Positions 44,703-52,792 of a DNA stretch of 64,000 nt are shown here, in pieces. The notes beneath the pieces are model-generated. The model ran no database searches, was not told where the DNA came from, and saw only the letters and a program-made list of their open reading frames with translations. The position numbers were made by a program, and so were the translations under genes. How positions within the stretch are numbered: position 1 is the first letter of the stretch; each line of letters starts with the position of its first letter. Source of the DNA: Streptomyces xantholiticus (GTDB lineage: Bacteria > Actinomycetota > Actinomycetes > Streptomycetales > Streptomycetaceae); contig NZ_BMWB01000002.1 in the NCBI RefSeq assembly GCF_014651015.1, positions 62,001 to 126,000 of the forward strand, written 5' to 3'.

Positions 44703-46817
44703 ATGCGCGACGAGACCATCCCGACCCACTGCCCCTACTGCGCCCTGCAGTGCGGCATGAATCTGCGCGGCGTCCGGCAGCCGGACGCCGCCGGGACGGC
44801 CGTCGAGGTGGTGGAGCGCCCCGACTTCCCCGTCAACCGCGGCGCACTGTGCGGCAAGGGCCGTACGTCACCCTCCCTTCTCTCCTCCCGGGTGCGCCTG
44901 ACCGAGCCGCTCATCAGAAGCCACGCCACAGGCCGGCTCGAACCGGCCACCTGGGAGGAGGCGCTGCGTACGATCGCCGACCGGCTGCGGCGTACGAGGG
45001 AGGTGCACGGCGCGGACGCGGTGGGCGTCTTCGGCGGCGGCGGGCTGACCAACGAGAAGGCGTACACCCTCGGGAAATTCGCCAGGGTCGTGCTCGGCAC
45101 CTCGCAGATCGACTACAACGGCCGCTTCTGCATGTCGTCGGCGGCGGCCGCACACGGCAAGGCGTTCGGCCTGGACCGCGGGCTGCCGTTCCCTCTGGAG
45201 GACATCCCGAGGACGGGGTGCGTGATCCTGGTGGGTTCGAACCTCGCGGAGACCATGCCGCCCGCGCTGCGCTATCTGACGGAGCTGAAGGAGAACGGCG
45301 GCAAGCTGATCGTCGTCGACCCCCGGCGGACGAAGACGGCGGAACAGGCCGACCTGCATCTGGCGCCCCGGCCCGGCACCGATCTGGCGCTCGCGCTGGG
45401 CCTGCTGCACGAGGTGGTGGCGCAGGGACGCACCGACGAGGAGTTCATCGCCAGCCGTACGACCGGCTGGGCGGACGCCAGGGCCGCCGCCATGGCCCAC
45501 TGGCCCGAGCTGGTCGAGCGGATCACCGGAGTCGGCGTGCCCGAGCTGCGCGAGGCGGTGCGGCTGTTCTGCGACGCGCCGTCCGCGATGGTGCTCACGG
45601 CCCGCGGGCCGGAGCAGCAGTCCAAGGGCACGGACACGGTCAGCGCCTGGATCAATCTGTGCCTGGCGACGGGCCGGGCCGGCCGCCCGCTGTCCGGCTA
45701 CGGCTGTCTCACGGGCCAGGGCAACGGGCAGGGCGGCCGCGAACACGGCCAGAAGGCGGACCAGCTGCCCGGCTACCGCAAGCTGGACGACCCGGCGGCG
45801 CGGGCGCATGTGGCGGAGGTGTGGGGCGTCGACCCGGAGTCGCTGCCCGGACCGGGCCGCAGCGCCTACGAGCTGCTGGACGCGCTGGGCGGCGACGTGA
45901 AGTCGCTGCTGCTGATGGGGTCGAACCCGGTGGTGTCCGCCCCGCGCGCGGCGCACATCGAGGGCCGGCTGAGGTCGCTGGACTTCCTGGCCGTCGCGGA
46001 CGTAGTGCTCTCGGAGACGGCAGCGCTCGCCGATGTGGTGCTGCCGGTGACGCAGTGGGCGGAGGAGAGCGGCACGACGACCAACCTGGAGGGCCGGGTG
46101 CTGCTGCGCCGCAAGGCGGTCGATGCCCCGGACGGGGTCCGCAGCGACCTGGAGGTGCTGGGCGCGCTGGCGGGGCTGCTGGGGCACGAGAAGGGTTTCC
46201 CGGCCGATCCGGAGGAAGTGTTCGAGGAGCTGCGGCGGGCGTCGGCCGGCGGCCTCGCGGACTACTCGGGCATCACGTACCGCCGGATCGCCGAGGAGGA
46301 CGGCGTGTTCTGGCCGTGTCCGGAGAAGGAGGGCGACCGGCATCCCGGGACGCCGCGCCTGTTCCTCGACCGGTTCGCCACGCCCGACGGCCTGGCCAGG
46401 TTCGTGCCCGTCAACCACCGGCCCGCCGCGGAGGAGCCCGACGCCGAGTACCCGGTACTGCTGACGACCGGGCGGGTGGTCGCCCAGTACCAGTCGGGGG
46501 CGCAGACGCGGCGTGTCGACGAACTGAACGCCGCGGCGCCCGGCCCGTTCGTCGAGCTGCATCCGCAGATGGCGGAGCGGCTCGGTGTCCGGGAGGGTGA
46601 GCCCCTCGCCGTGGTGTCCCGGCGGGGCCGGGCGACCGGGCCGGCGCGGATCACGACCGGGATCAGGCCGGACACCGTGTTCATGCCGTTCCACTGGCCC
46701 GGCGAGGGCCGGGTCAACACGGTCACCAATCCGGCGCTCGACCCGACCTCGCGTATGCCGGAGTTCAAGGTGTGCGCGGTCCGGCTGGAGCCGGCGGACC
46801 GGGGCGCGGTCGCCTGA
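44703..46817 (+). CDS. narB: Assimilatory nitrate reductase, molybdopterin subunit
   Basis: A 704-residue molybdopterin oxidoreductase that reduces nitrate to nitrite in the cytoplasm. The N-terminal [4Fe-4S] cluster ligands are Cys10, Cys13, Cys17 and Cys50 (CPYCALQC, ALCGKG). The Mo-ligand cysteine lies in YNGRFCMSSAAAAHG. Cofactor motifs VGSNLAETMPP, VVDPRRTKTAE and LMGSNPVVSAP are present, as is the C-terminal domain TGRVVAQYQSGAQTRRV. There is no extra C-terminal iron-sulphur domain. Size and context (nirBD nearby) indicate the assimilatory enzyme (NarB/NasA; SCO2473 from memory). A GlnR-like box lies before it. The 3' end overlaps the convergent GGCT gene by 53 bases. Confidence 0.93.
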   Translation: MRDETIPTHCPYCALQCGMNLRGVRQPDAAGTAVEVVERPDFPVNRGALCGKGRTSPSLLSSRVRLTEPLIRSHATGRLEPATWEEALRTIADRLRRTREVHGADAVGVFGGGGLTNEKAYTLGKFARVVLGTSQIDYNGRFCMSSAAAAHGKAFGLDRGLPFPLEDIPRTGCVILVGSNLAETMPPALRYLTELKENGGKLIVVDPRRTKTAEQADLHLAPRPGTDLALALGLLHEVVAQGRTDEEFIASRTTGWADARAAAMAHWPELVERITGVGVPELREAVRLFCDAPSAMVLTARGPEQQSKGTDTVSAWINLCLATGRAGRPLSGYGCLTGQGNGQGGREHGQKADQLPGYRKLDDPAARAHVAEVWGVDPESLPGPGRSAYELLDALGGDVKSLLLMGSNPVVSAPRAAHIEGRLRSLDFLAVADVVLSETAALADVVLPVTQWAEESGTTTNLEGRVLLRRKAVDAPDGVRSDLEVLGALAGLLGHEKGFPADPEEVFEELRRASAGGLADYSGITYRRIAEEDGVFWPCPEKEGDRHPGTPRLFLDRFATPDGLARFVPVNHRPAAEEPDAEYPVLLTTGRVVAQYQSGAQTRRVDELNAAAPGPFVELHPQMAERLGVREGEPLAVVSRRGRATGPARITTGIRPDTVFMPFHWPGEGRVNTVTNPALDPTSRMPEFKVCAVRLEPADRGAVA

Positions 46818-47247
46818 CGGCCTCGCGCCAGTCGCCGCCGTCGACGGGTGTGCCGCCGGCCCGCAGTGCGTGGGCCACGTGCTCGGCGGCGATGTACACC
46901 CAGGCCGTGACGGACGTGCCGTCGGCGAGGACGACCTCGCGGGCCACCCGCTCGTACAGGTTCTCCGGATGGCCCGGACGGCCGGAGTACTCCTCCAGGC
47001 GGTCCAGGACGCCGAGCAGCCCGCCGTACTGGTCGGGGGCCGCCCACGCCGCCTCGCCGGTGACCGTGCAGGGGCCGCCGGGATCGTCGACGGCGTACGG
47101 AAAGCCGGGGCCCTCGTAGAGCCGCGCGCCGCGCAGCACGGCGGGGCGCTCGGTGGTGGTGCGGCCGCGCAGGAACACGTCGTGGTTGTGGAACCCCGGC
47201 CGCAGGGTGCCGTAGACGAAGAACGGAAGCCGCTGCCGCTCGTTCAT
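46765..47247 (-). CDS. Gamma-glutamylcyclotransferase family protein
   Basis: A 160-residue GGCT-fold protein with FFVYGTLRPGFHNHDVF (the YGTL substrate loop), LYEGPGFPYAV and the acidic catalytic position in LDRLEEYSG. The family makes 5-oxoproline or releases amines from gamma-glutamyl compounds. ATG at 47247 overlaps the stop of cutA (ATGA), so the two are coupled. The last 20 residues are Pro/Arg-rich and overlap the 3' end of narB on the other strand. Confidence 0.88.
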   Translation of the reverse strand: MNERQRLPFFVYGTLRPGFHNHDVFLRGRTTTERPAVLRGARLYEGPGFPYAVDDPGGPCTVTGEAAWAAPDQYGGLLGVLDRLEEYSGRPGHPENLYERVAREVVLADGTSVTAWVYIAAEHVAHALRAGGTPVDGGDWREAVRRPRPGPPAPAGPRTP

Positions 47248-47585
47248 CGCGCCACAGTCTCCGCCCGCACCCAGCCCACATAGGCCGCGTTGCCGCGCAC
47301 CACCGGCATGGCGATGATCTCCGGGGTGTCGTAGTCGTGGGCGGCGGTCAGGTGCGCCTCGAGGGCGTCGTAGCAGGCCGGTGTGGTCTTGAAGAGCACC
47401 TGCCACTCCTCCGCGGTCTCGATGGCCTGTCGCCAGTGGTAGACCGACGTCACCGGTGCGGAGATCTGCGCGCAGGCCGCGAGGCGGGCCTCCACGGCGC
47501 CCTGCGCCAGCTGCTGTGCCTTCTCCGCGCTGTCGGTCGTGGTCATCACGGCGAGCAGCGGCGGCGCGGCGGGGGTCTGTTCCAC
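47244..47585 (-). CDS. cutA: Divalent-cation tolerance protein CutA
   Basis: A 113-residue CutA1-type trimeric protein. It shows LAVMTTTDSAEKAQQLAQGA near the N-terminus, LAACAQISAPVTSVYHW and the closing motif HDYDTPEIIAMPVVRGNAAY. Length and motifs fit exactly. CutA has been linked to copper tolerance in E. coli, although its direct role remains uncertain. GTG at 47585 follows AAGGAG by about ten bases. Coupled to the downstream GGCT gene by ATGA. Confidence 0.93.
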   Translation of the reverse strand: MEQTPAAPPLLAVMTTTDSAEKAQQLAQGAVEARLAACAQISAPVTSVYHWRQAIETAEEWQVLFKTTPACYDALEAHLTAAHDYDTPEIIAMPVVRGNAAYVGWVRAETVAR

Positions 47586-47757
47586 GGCACGGGCTCCTTC
47601 TCGGTCGTCGGCTCGTATACGGCGCACAGGGCGGGGCGGGCCGGAGGTGGGCCCGCCCCGCCACCGTACGCACCGAGCACTACGCCTGGGCCGCCGCCGC
47701 GAACCGTGCCGCGTGGAGGCGGGCGAGAAGCAGTTTCAGCAGCACGGCGGCGGGCCC

Positions 47758-48360
47758 TCAGCTCGCGTAGGGGCGAACGGACTTGGCGGACCTGAGCGCC
47801 TCGGCCCACCAGGCGAGCTGGTCGAGCATCGTCTTGGCTGCGGCGTTCGGGGCAGCGGGGTCGCGATGGTTGCCCTCGTCGTCGAAGTGGGCGCCGGCGT
47901 TGTGGAAGGAGACCGTGTCGCGGACGGTGACGGCGTGCAGCTCCGCGAAGACCTGCCGCAGTTGCTCGACCGCCCGTAGCCCACCGGAGATACCGCCGTA
48001 GGAGACGAAGCCGACGGGCTTGGCCTGCCATTCGCCGAAGTGCCAGTCGATGAGGTTCTTGAGGGCTGCGGGGAAGGAGTGGTTGTACTCGGGGGTTACG
48101 ACGACGAAGGCGTCGGCGCCGGCCAGTTTCGGGGTGACCTTGCCGAGCGCCGCACGCACGTCGGGCGAGGGGCTGAAGGACAGCGCGGTGGGCAGCTCGG
48201 CGTCGGCCGGATCGACGACCTCGACCAGGAAGTCCTCACGCAGCGCGGCCCGGGAAAGGAACCAGTCGGCGACGGTGGGGCCGAACCGGCCGTCGCGGTT
48301 GCTGCCGATGACGACGGCGAGCTTCAGAGGGGACGTGTGTTCAGGCGTGTTGATGTCCAT
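47758..48360 (-). CDS. NAD(P)H-dependent FMN reductase
   Basis: A 200-residue flavodoxin-fold reductase: LAVVIGSNRDGRFGPTVADW (FMN phosphate loop), VVTPEYNHSFPAALKNLIDW (the classic EYNHS motif) and VGFVSYGGISGGLRAVEQLR. Such enzymes reduce FMN or azo/quinone compounds with NAD(P)H. ATG at 48360. Next to it and divergent is a small secreted protein gene. A 172-base gap separates it from cutA. No operon partner. Confidence 0.92.
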   Translation of the reverse strand: MDINTPEHTSPLKLAVVIGSNRDGRFGPTVADWFLSRAALREDFLVEVVDPADAELPTALSFSPSPDVRAALGKVTPKLAGADAFVVVTPEYNHSFPAALKNLIDWHFGEWQAKPVGFVSYGGISGGLRAVEQLRQVFAELHAVTVRDTVSFHNAGAHFDDEGNHRDPAAPNAAAKTMLDQLAWWAEALRSAKSVRPYAS

Positions 48361-48639
48361 GCGGAGGAGCGTGCTACCTCAAGTTTGGTTGAGGTCAAGT
48401 CGTGTCCACGGATTGCGTGACAGCAGGTCGCATGGACCGTCACCCGTTCGGCACGTCCGCACCCCGCCGGCCCTCCCGGCGCGGCGGCAGCACTGTTGAC
48501 CTGCGAGAATCCGTTCCGTCCAGGGTGACACACCACTCCGGTCGAGCGAATCTGATTGGGCATCAGCAGGCATGGTGGGCAGTGGGCCTCTTACCTCGAA
48601 GGAGAACGAGACACCGCACTGCGTGCCCCCGGAGGACCC

Positions 48640-48927
48640 ATGCGCACCACCGCCCGCCTCTTGACCGGCACCGCGTTGGTGATGGCGACCACGATGCTCG
48701 GCACCCACGGGGCGTACGCCGGCGTGCGCCGCGAGAACGGCAAGGAGGCCGACGGCGAGGTCGAGTTGGGCCACAAGGTGCCGCGCGGGCTCGTCGGAAC
48801 CGGAGTCGGCGGCAGCATGGGCCCCGACACCACACAGATCGCGGCGGGTGCGGCAGTACTGACCGCGGCCGCCGTGGGCGGGACGCTCCTCCTGCACCGC
48901 CGGGCGAGCGGCGCGCAGAGAGGCTGA
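48640..48927 (+). CDS. Small exported, C-terminally anchored protein
   Basis: A 95-residue protein. It has a signal peptide (RTTARLLTGTALVMATTMLG, cleavage probably after AYA near 27), a charged middle (RRENGKEADGEVELGHKVP) and a C-terminal hydrophobic helix (IAAGAAVLTAAAVGGTLLL) ending in HRRASGAQRG. This layout gives a cell-surface protein anchored by its tail. ATG at 48640 has GGAGG six bases upstream. The function is unknown; similar short anchored proteins are common in Streptomyces. Confidence 0.8.
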   Translation: MRTTARLLTGTALVMATTMLGTHGAYAGVRRENGKEADGEVELGHKVPRGLVGTGVGGSMGPDTTQIAAGAAVLTAAAVGGTLLLHRRASGAQRG

Positions 48928-49122
48928 CGGACCGGTACCCAGCCCGTTCCCGTACCGCCGGATCCCCCGCTCCCGTCAGGCCTCGAGCCGACGGGGGCGG
49001 GGCGACGCCTCGCGTCGCCGCACGCCCGCGGACGACGCGCTCCTCGTCCCGGCCGTCGACGAGAGCTCGACTCACCCCTCGACGCATCCCCGCGGGTCGG
49101 CGGCAGGGCCGAAATTACTAGC

Positions 49123-49141
49123 CATGGACATAATATCCATG
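49123..49141. promoter_or_regulatory. Operator/promoter of the MarR gene
   Basis: CATGGA-CATAATA-TCCATG is a perfect 6-base inverted repeat around an AT core containing TAATAT, a -10-like box. It lies 12 bases before the MarR ATG. Autorepression at such a site is typical for MarR proteins. Confidence 0.55.
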
Positions 49142-49153
49142 TACCTTATCGGC

Positions 49154-49651
49154 ATGAGCACGGCATCCAAAGGCTCCACGCCCGGCTATCTGGTCTGGCG
49201 TCTGTCGACGAAATGGCGCGTCGCGGTCGATCGCGCGCTCGCTCCCCTGGGACTGACGCACGCGCAGTACACCCTGATCGCCTCGCTGCACGGCATATGG
49301 CGGTCCGGGCACAGCCCGAGCCAGCGGCAACTCGCCGACCACACGGGCCTGGAACCGCTCTACGTCTCGAAGCTCGCCCGCGCCCTCGAATCGTCGGGGC
49401 TCGTACGGCGCACGCCCGACCCCACCGACACCAGGGCCGTGCGGCTCTCGCTCACCCTCGAGGGACAGAAAACGGCCCGCCGCGCCATCGCGGAGGTCCA
49501 CACGCTCCTCGACCGACTGCTGGCCCCGCTCGGCGGCCTCGACGCACCACGCACGCAGGCGCTCACGCGTGAGCTGCGACTGCTGCTCGAAACACCTCTC
49601 GACGCACCTCTTGACGCTCTTGAGAACACGTCCACGCCACCGGAGGAGTAA
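49154..49651 (+). CDS. MarR-family transcriptional regulator
   Basis: A 165-residue winged-helix regulator: GYLVWRLSTKWRVAVDRALA (dimer helix), LTHAQYTLIASLHGI, recognition helix region SQRQLADHTGLEPLYVSKLA and the wing RRTPDPTDTRAVRLSLT. ATG at 49154 starts at the conserved region; an upstream ATG at 49124 lies inside the operator. It has almost no leader. The following MarR-like gene starts two bases after its stop with GGAGGA as ribosome site, so the two form an operon. The signal and targets are unknown. Confidence 0.9.
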   Translation: MSTASKGSTPGYLVWRLSTKWRVAVDRALAPLGLTHAQYTLIASLHGIWRSGHSPSQRQLADHTGLEPLYVSKLARALESSGLVRRTPDPTDTRAVRLSLTLEGQKTARRAIAEVHTLLDRLLAPLGGLDAPRTQALTRELRLLLETPLDAPLDALENTSTPPEE

Positions 49652-49653
49652 CC

Positions 49654-50133
49654 ATGTCGTCCACCGCCCCGATTCTGCTCAACAGCCAGATCATCGGCCG
49701 GGCCCACTACGCGGCACGCGCGCTGCTCGACCGTGAGCTGCGCCGTTCCGGCACCACCTTCCACCAGTCGATGGCGCTGAACGCGACCGCCGGCGAGGGC
49801 GGCACCGCCGACACCGGCCGGATCGTGGAGCTGATGACATCCACGCTGAGGATCGACGAAGCCACGGCCCGGGACACCGTGTCCGAACTGCTGGCCGCCG
49901 AGTTGCTCGAGCCGCTGGAGGCGCTGGGGGCGCAGCCGGACCAGGGGCCGCGTGTCGCCCTGACCGAGGCCGGCCGCACCGAGCAGAGCCGGCTGGCGGC
50001 GGTCGCCGTGGAGTTCGCCCCGCGGGTGTACGGCGAGATCCCGGCCGAGGATCTGGCCGTCGCGGGCCGGGTGCTGACCGAGGTCATCGCACGGGCGAAC
50101 GCCGTGTACGCGGAGACCGCCGACAGGTACTGA
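49654..50133 (+). CDS. MarR-like winged-helix protein, second of the pair
   Basis: A 159-residue protein. It has HYAARALLDRELRRSGTTFH at the start, a divergent helix-turn-helix (TADTGRIVELMTSTLRIDEA, TARDTVSELLAAELLEPLE), and a C-terminal dimer helix AVAGRVLTEVIARANAVYA. The recognition helix differs from its neighbour, so it may heterodimerise or sense a ligand. It overlaps the ribosome site of the previous gene and is surely translated together with it. A role as co-regulator is an inference. Confidence 0.8.
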   Translation: MSSTAPILLNSQIIGRAHYAARALLDRELRRSGTTFHQSMALNATAGEGGTADTGRIVELMTSTLRIDEATARDTVSELLAAELLEPLEALGAQPDQGPRVALTEAGRTEQSRLAAVAVEFAPRVYGEIPAEDLAVAGRVLTEVIARANAVYAETADRY

Positions 50134-50187
50134 GTCCGACAGGTACACACACCGACCTGCACCGGCCACCGTCAGGTCCGACCGCCG

Positions 50188-50973
50188 TCAGGCCGTCCAC
50201 TGATCGAAGCCGAGCTTCGCGACCAGGGAGAAGACGACGACGAGCAGCACGCCGCGGACGAACTCGCTGCCCTTCCGCAGTGCCATACGGGCCCCGAACA
50301 TGCCACCGGCCAGATTGAATACGGCCATCAGCGCCGCCAGCTGCCACAGCACCGTTCCCTGGTAGGCGAACATCGCGAGCGCGCCGGCGTTGGTGCACAC
50401 GTTCACGATCTTGGCGGTGGCGGACGCGGTCACCAGATCCAGATGCAGAACAGCGGTGAGCGCAAGCACCAGGAACGTGCCGGTGCCCGGCCCGAAGAGA
50501 CCGTCGTAGAAACCGATGCCGCCGCCGACGAGCACGATGGCGAGGACGGTACGGGTCCGCGTGACACGACGCTTGTCGTCGGCGGTCGCCGTGCCGAACG
50601 ACGGGCGAAGCATCACGAACGCGGCGACGCCGAGCAGTACCACCATGATCACCGGTCGCAGTACATCACTGCTGATGCCCGCCGCGAAGAACGCGCCGCC
50701 CATCGAGCCGGCGAGCGCGGCGAGCCCGATGCGTACGGCCGTCTTCACCTGCACGGGGGCCTTGCGCACATAGGTGACCGCCGCGCCCGACGTGCCGACG
50801 ATGGCGACCGCCTTGTTCGTACCGAGGACATGGGCGGCCGGTACCTGCGGCAGCCCGAGCAGCAGCGCGGGCAGCAGCAACAGCCCGCCGCCGCCGACAA
50901 CGGCATCGATCCAGCCGGCCGCGGCGGCGGCGAGACAGAGGAAGACGAGGGTGGTGAGGGATATGTCGGGCAC
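50188..50973 (-). CDS. TauE/SafE family sulfite/organosulfonate exporter
   Basis: A 261-residue membrane protein with eight hydrophobic segments. The paired signature is visible: GWIDAVVGGGGLLLLPALLL and GTNKAVAIVGTSGAAVTYVR in the first half, GFYDGLFGPGTGTFLVLAL and SATAKIVNVCTNAGALAMFA in the second. This is the internal repeat of TauE proteins. They move sulfite, sulfoacetate or similar anions across the membrane. Start GTG at 50973. It lies between the MarR pair and the nir operon but reads in the opposite direction. The substrate here is unknown. Confidence 0.9.
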   Translation of the reverse strand: MPDISLTTLVFLCLAAAAAGWIDAVVGGGGLLLLPALLLGLPQVPAAHVLGTNKAVAIVGTSGAAVTYVRKAPVQVKTAVRIGLAALAGSMGGAFFAAGISSDVLRPVIMVVLLGVAAFVMLRPSFGTATADDKRRVTRTRTVLAIVLVGGGIGFYDGLFGPGTGTFLVLALTAVLHLDLVTASATAKIVNVCTNAGALAMFAYQGTVLWQLAALMAVFNLAGGMFGARMALRKGSEFVRGVLLVVVFSLVAKLGFDQWTA

Positions 50974-51276
50974 GGTCGCGAGCCTATGGAGGGGATACGT
51001 GTGCCGTCCAACGATCGTCGAAGTCTTGAGCGTCGCCTGAGGTTACGGGCCGGTTGCGCCTACCGCATGGGGGCCTTGCTTCCCCACCCCACCCGGCCCC
51101 TTCCCGAAACCGGGCTCCGCGGTGCCGCGCTTCGCGCGGAGTCCTCGATCTCCCGGTTTGCGGCCGTGGAGGCACCCTCGAACGGGCTCGCTCTGCGGCT
51201 GCGCGGCAGGACACCGGCCCCCCGGGGCGGGTGCCCTGCCGGCGGCCGCGGCGCAGGGGCCCGGGGACAGCTCCGG

Positions 51277-51484
51277 CCCGGCCGGCGATTGAGGCGCATG
51301 GGTGCGGGGCAGAGCCCCAAAGGGTCCACGCCGGCCCCGCCGGCGTACTGCGGCGCAGGGGCCGGAGGCCATCCAAGCCCCGTCGGCGATTGAGGCGTAG
51401 GGACTCGGGGCAGAGCCTCGACGGGACGGGCAAGTACCAGCCCCGTCGGCGATCGGGCGCATGGGTGCGGGGCGGAGCCCCCGT
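51277..51484. repeat. Streptomyces-type intergenic repeat array
   Basis: Three related units of about 42 bases (51277-51318, 51379-51420, 51440-51481) read CGGCGATTGAGGCGCATGGG or variants, then GTGCGGGGCAGAGCCCC; a weaker fourth lies near 51337-51370. Each contains a GGGGC-AGA-GCCCC hairpin. Such units are frequent between Streptomyces genes. The rest of 50974-51534 shows no gene. Confidence 0.7.
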
Positions 51485-51534
51485 AGCGAAGGCCCCCGGC
51501 CTCACACACGCCGACGGCCCCCGCTGAGCGCAAG

Positions 51535-51572
51535 GTTCCCCGCGGGAAACAGAAGGGAACCTGCCGGGTAAC
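51535..51572 (+). promoter_or_regulatory. GlnR box upstream of the nir operon
   Basis: Four pentamers with perfect six-base spacing: GTTCC (51535), GAAAC (51546), GAACC (51557), GTAAC (51568). This is the layout of a double GlnR site (GTnAC-n6-GAAAC type) known to control nirB in Streptomyces. It ends 22 bases before the ATG at 51595. Confidence 0.75.
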
Positions 51573-51594
51573 ACCCACGACGCACGCTGCATGC

Positions 51595-52791
51595 ATGACT
51601 TCGGAGATCGTGGTGATCGGCGGCGGGACGGCGGGCGTGCGGCTTGCGCGTCAGCTCGGCGCGGGCGCCCGCGTCACGGTCCTCGGCGAGGAGACGCACG
51701 CGCCGTACAACCGGGTGCTGCTCGCGGAGGTGCTCGCGGGCAGGTACGGCCCGGAGGTGATCGCGCTGCCGGAGGTCCCGGTGCGGCGCGGGGTGCGGGC
51801 GACGTCGGTCGACCGCGAGCGGCGGCTCGTGCACTGCGCGGACGGCACGACCGTCGGCTACGACCGCCTCGTGCTCGCGACCGGCTCCAACCCGGTGCTG
51901 CCGCCGCTCCGCGGCCTCGGCCCCGGGCTCCCGGACGGCGTCCACCCCTTCCGCACCATGGACGACTGTGCGGCCCTGTCGGACGCCGTCCGCCCGGGCA
52001 CGCGCGCGGTGGTGGTCGGCGGCGGCCTGCTGGGCGTGTCGGCGGCCCGTGCGCTGGCGGTCCGTGGCGCAAAGGTGGTGCTGGCCCAGCAGGGCGAGCA
52101 CCTCATGGAGCGTCAGCTGGACGTGTCCGCCTCGGGCCTGCTCCGCGCCCACTTGGAGCTCCTCGGCGTCGAGGTGCACACCGAGTGCCGGGTGCGCGGG
52201 CTGCGGACCACGCCCGAGGGTGAGGTCGCCGCCGTGATCCTGGCGGACGGCTTCGCGCTGGACGCGGAGATCGTGGTGCTGGCCTGCGGGGTGCGGCCCC
52301 GAGTCGGTCTGGCGGTCGACGCCGGCCTCGAGGTGCGCAAAGGCATCGTCGTCGACGACGAGCTGCGTACCTCCGACCCGTACATCCACGCCATCGGCGA
52401 CTGTGCGGAGCACGACGGTGTCGTACACGGTCTGGCGGGCCCTGCGCTGGAGCAGGCGGATGTCCTTGCGTCCGTGCTGAACGGCGACGGCGCCCGCTAC
52501 TCCGGCACCCGAGCCCTGACCCGGCTCACTCTGGCCTCCTCGACGAGCCCGCTCGACCTGGCCGCGTTCGGCGATCCGACCCCCCGCCCGGGGGACGACG
52601 TCGTCCAGCTCGCCGACGCCACCCGGGGCGCGTACCGCAAGGTCGTGGTCCGCGGGGACCGGCTCGTCGGCGGCGTACTGCTCGGGGATCTCGCGTCCGT
52701 CGGCGCGCTCGCCCGGGCCTGGGAGGGCGACGAGGCCCTGCCGGACTCCCTCCCCCTGCTCCACCTGCTCACGAATGATGGAGGCCTCTGA
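51595..52791 (+). CDS. FAD/NAD(P)-dependent reductase of the nitrite reductase operon
   Basis: A 398-residue flavoprotein. It shows an FAD motif EIVVIGGGTAGVRLARQL (4-21), an NAD(P) motif AVVVGGGLLGVSAARAL near 138-154 and the second FAD motif YIHAIGDCAEHDGVVHGLAG near 262. It resembles the N-terminal half of NirB and the assimilatory nitrate reductase electron-transfer subunit (NasB/NasC type), without an iron-sulphur domain. It probably feeds electrons to NarB or works with NirB. It is the first gene after the GlnR box; nirB starts one base after its stop. Confidence 0.88.
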   Translation: MTSEIVVIGGGTAGVRLARQLGAGARVTVLGEETHAPYNRVLLAEVLAGRYGPEVIALPEVPVRRGVRATSVDRERRLVHCADGTTVGYDRLVLATGSNPVLPPLRGLGPGLPDGVHPFRTMDDCAALSDAVRPGTRAVVVGGGLLGVSAARALAVRGAKVVLAQQGEHLMERQLDVSASGLLRAHLELLGVEVHTECRVRGLRTTPEGEVAAVILADGFALDAEIVVLACGVRPRVGLAVDAGLEVRKGIVVDDELRTSDPYIHAIGDCAEHDGVVHGLAGPALEQADVLASVLNGDGARYSGTRALTRLTLASSTSPLDLAAFGDPTPRPGDDVVQLADATRGAYRKVVVRGDRLVGGVLLGDLASVGALARAWEGDEALPDSLPLLHLLTNDGGL

Positions 52792-52792
52792 C

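Noticed and set aside
51004..51484. Spaced repeats considered as a CRISPR array
   Set aside because: Units are imperfect, unevenly spaced, contain internal hairpins typical of Streptomyces intergenic repeats, and no cas genes occur in the window.
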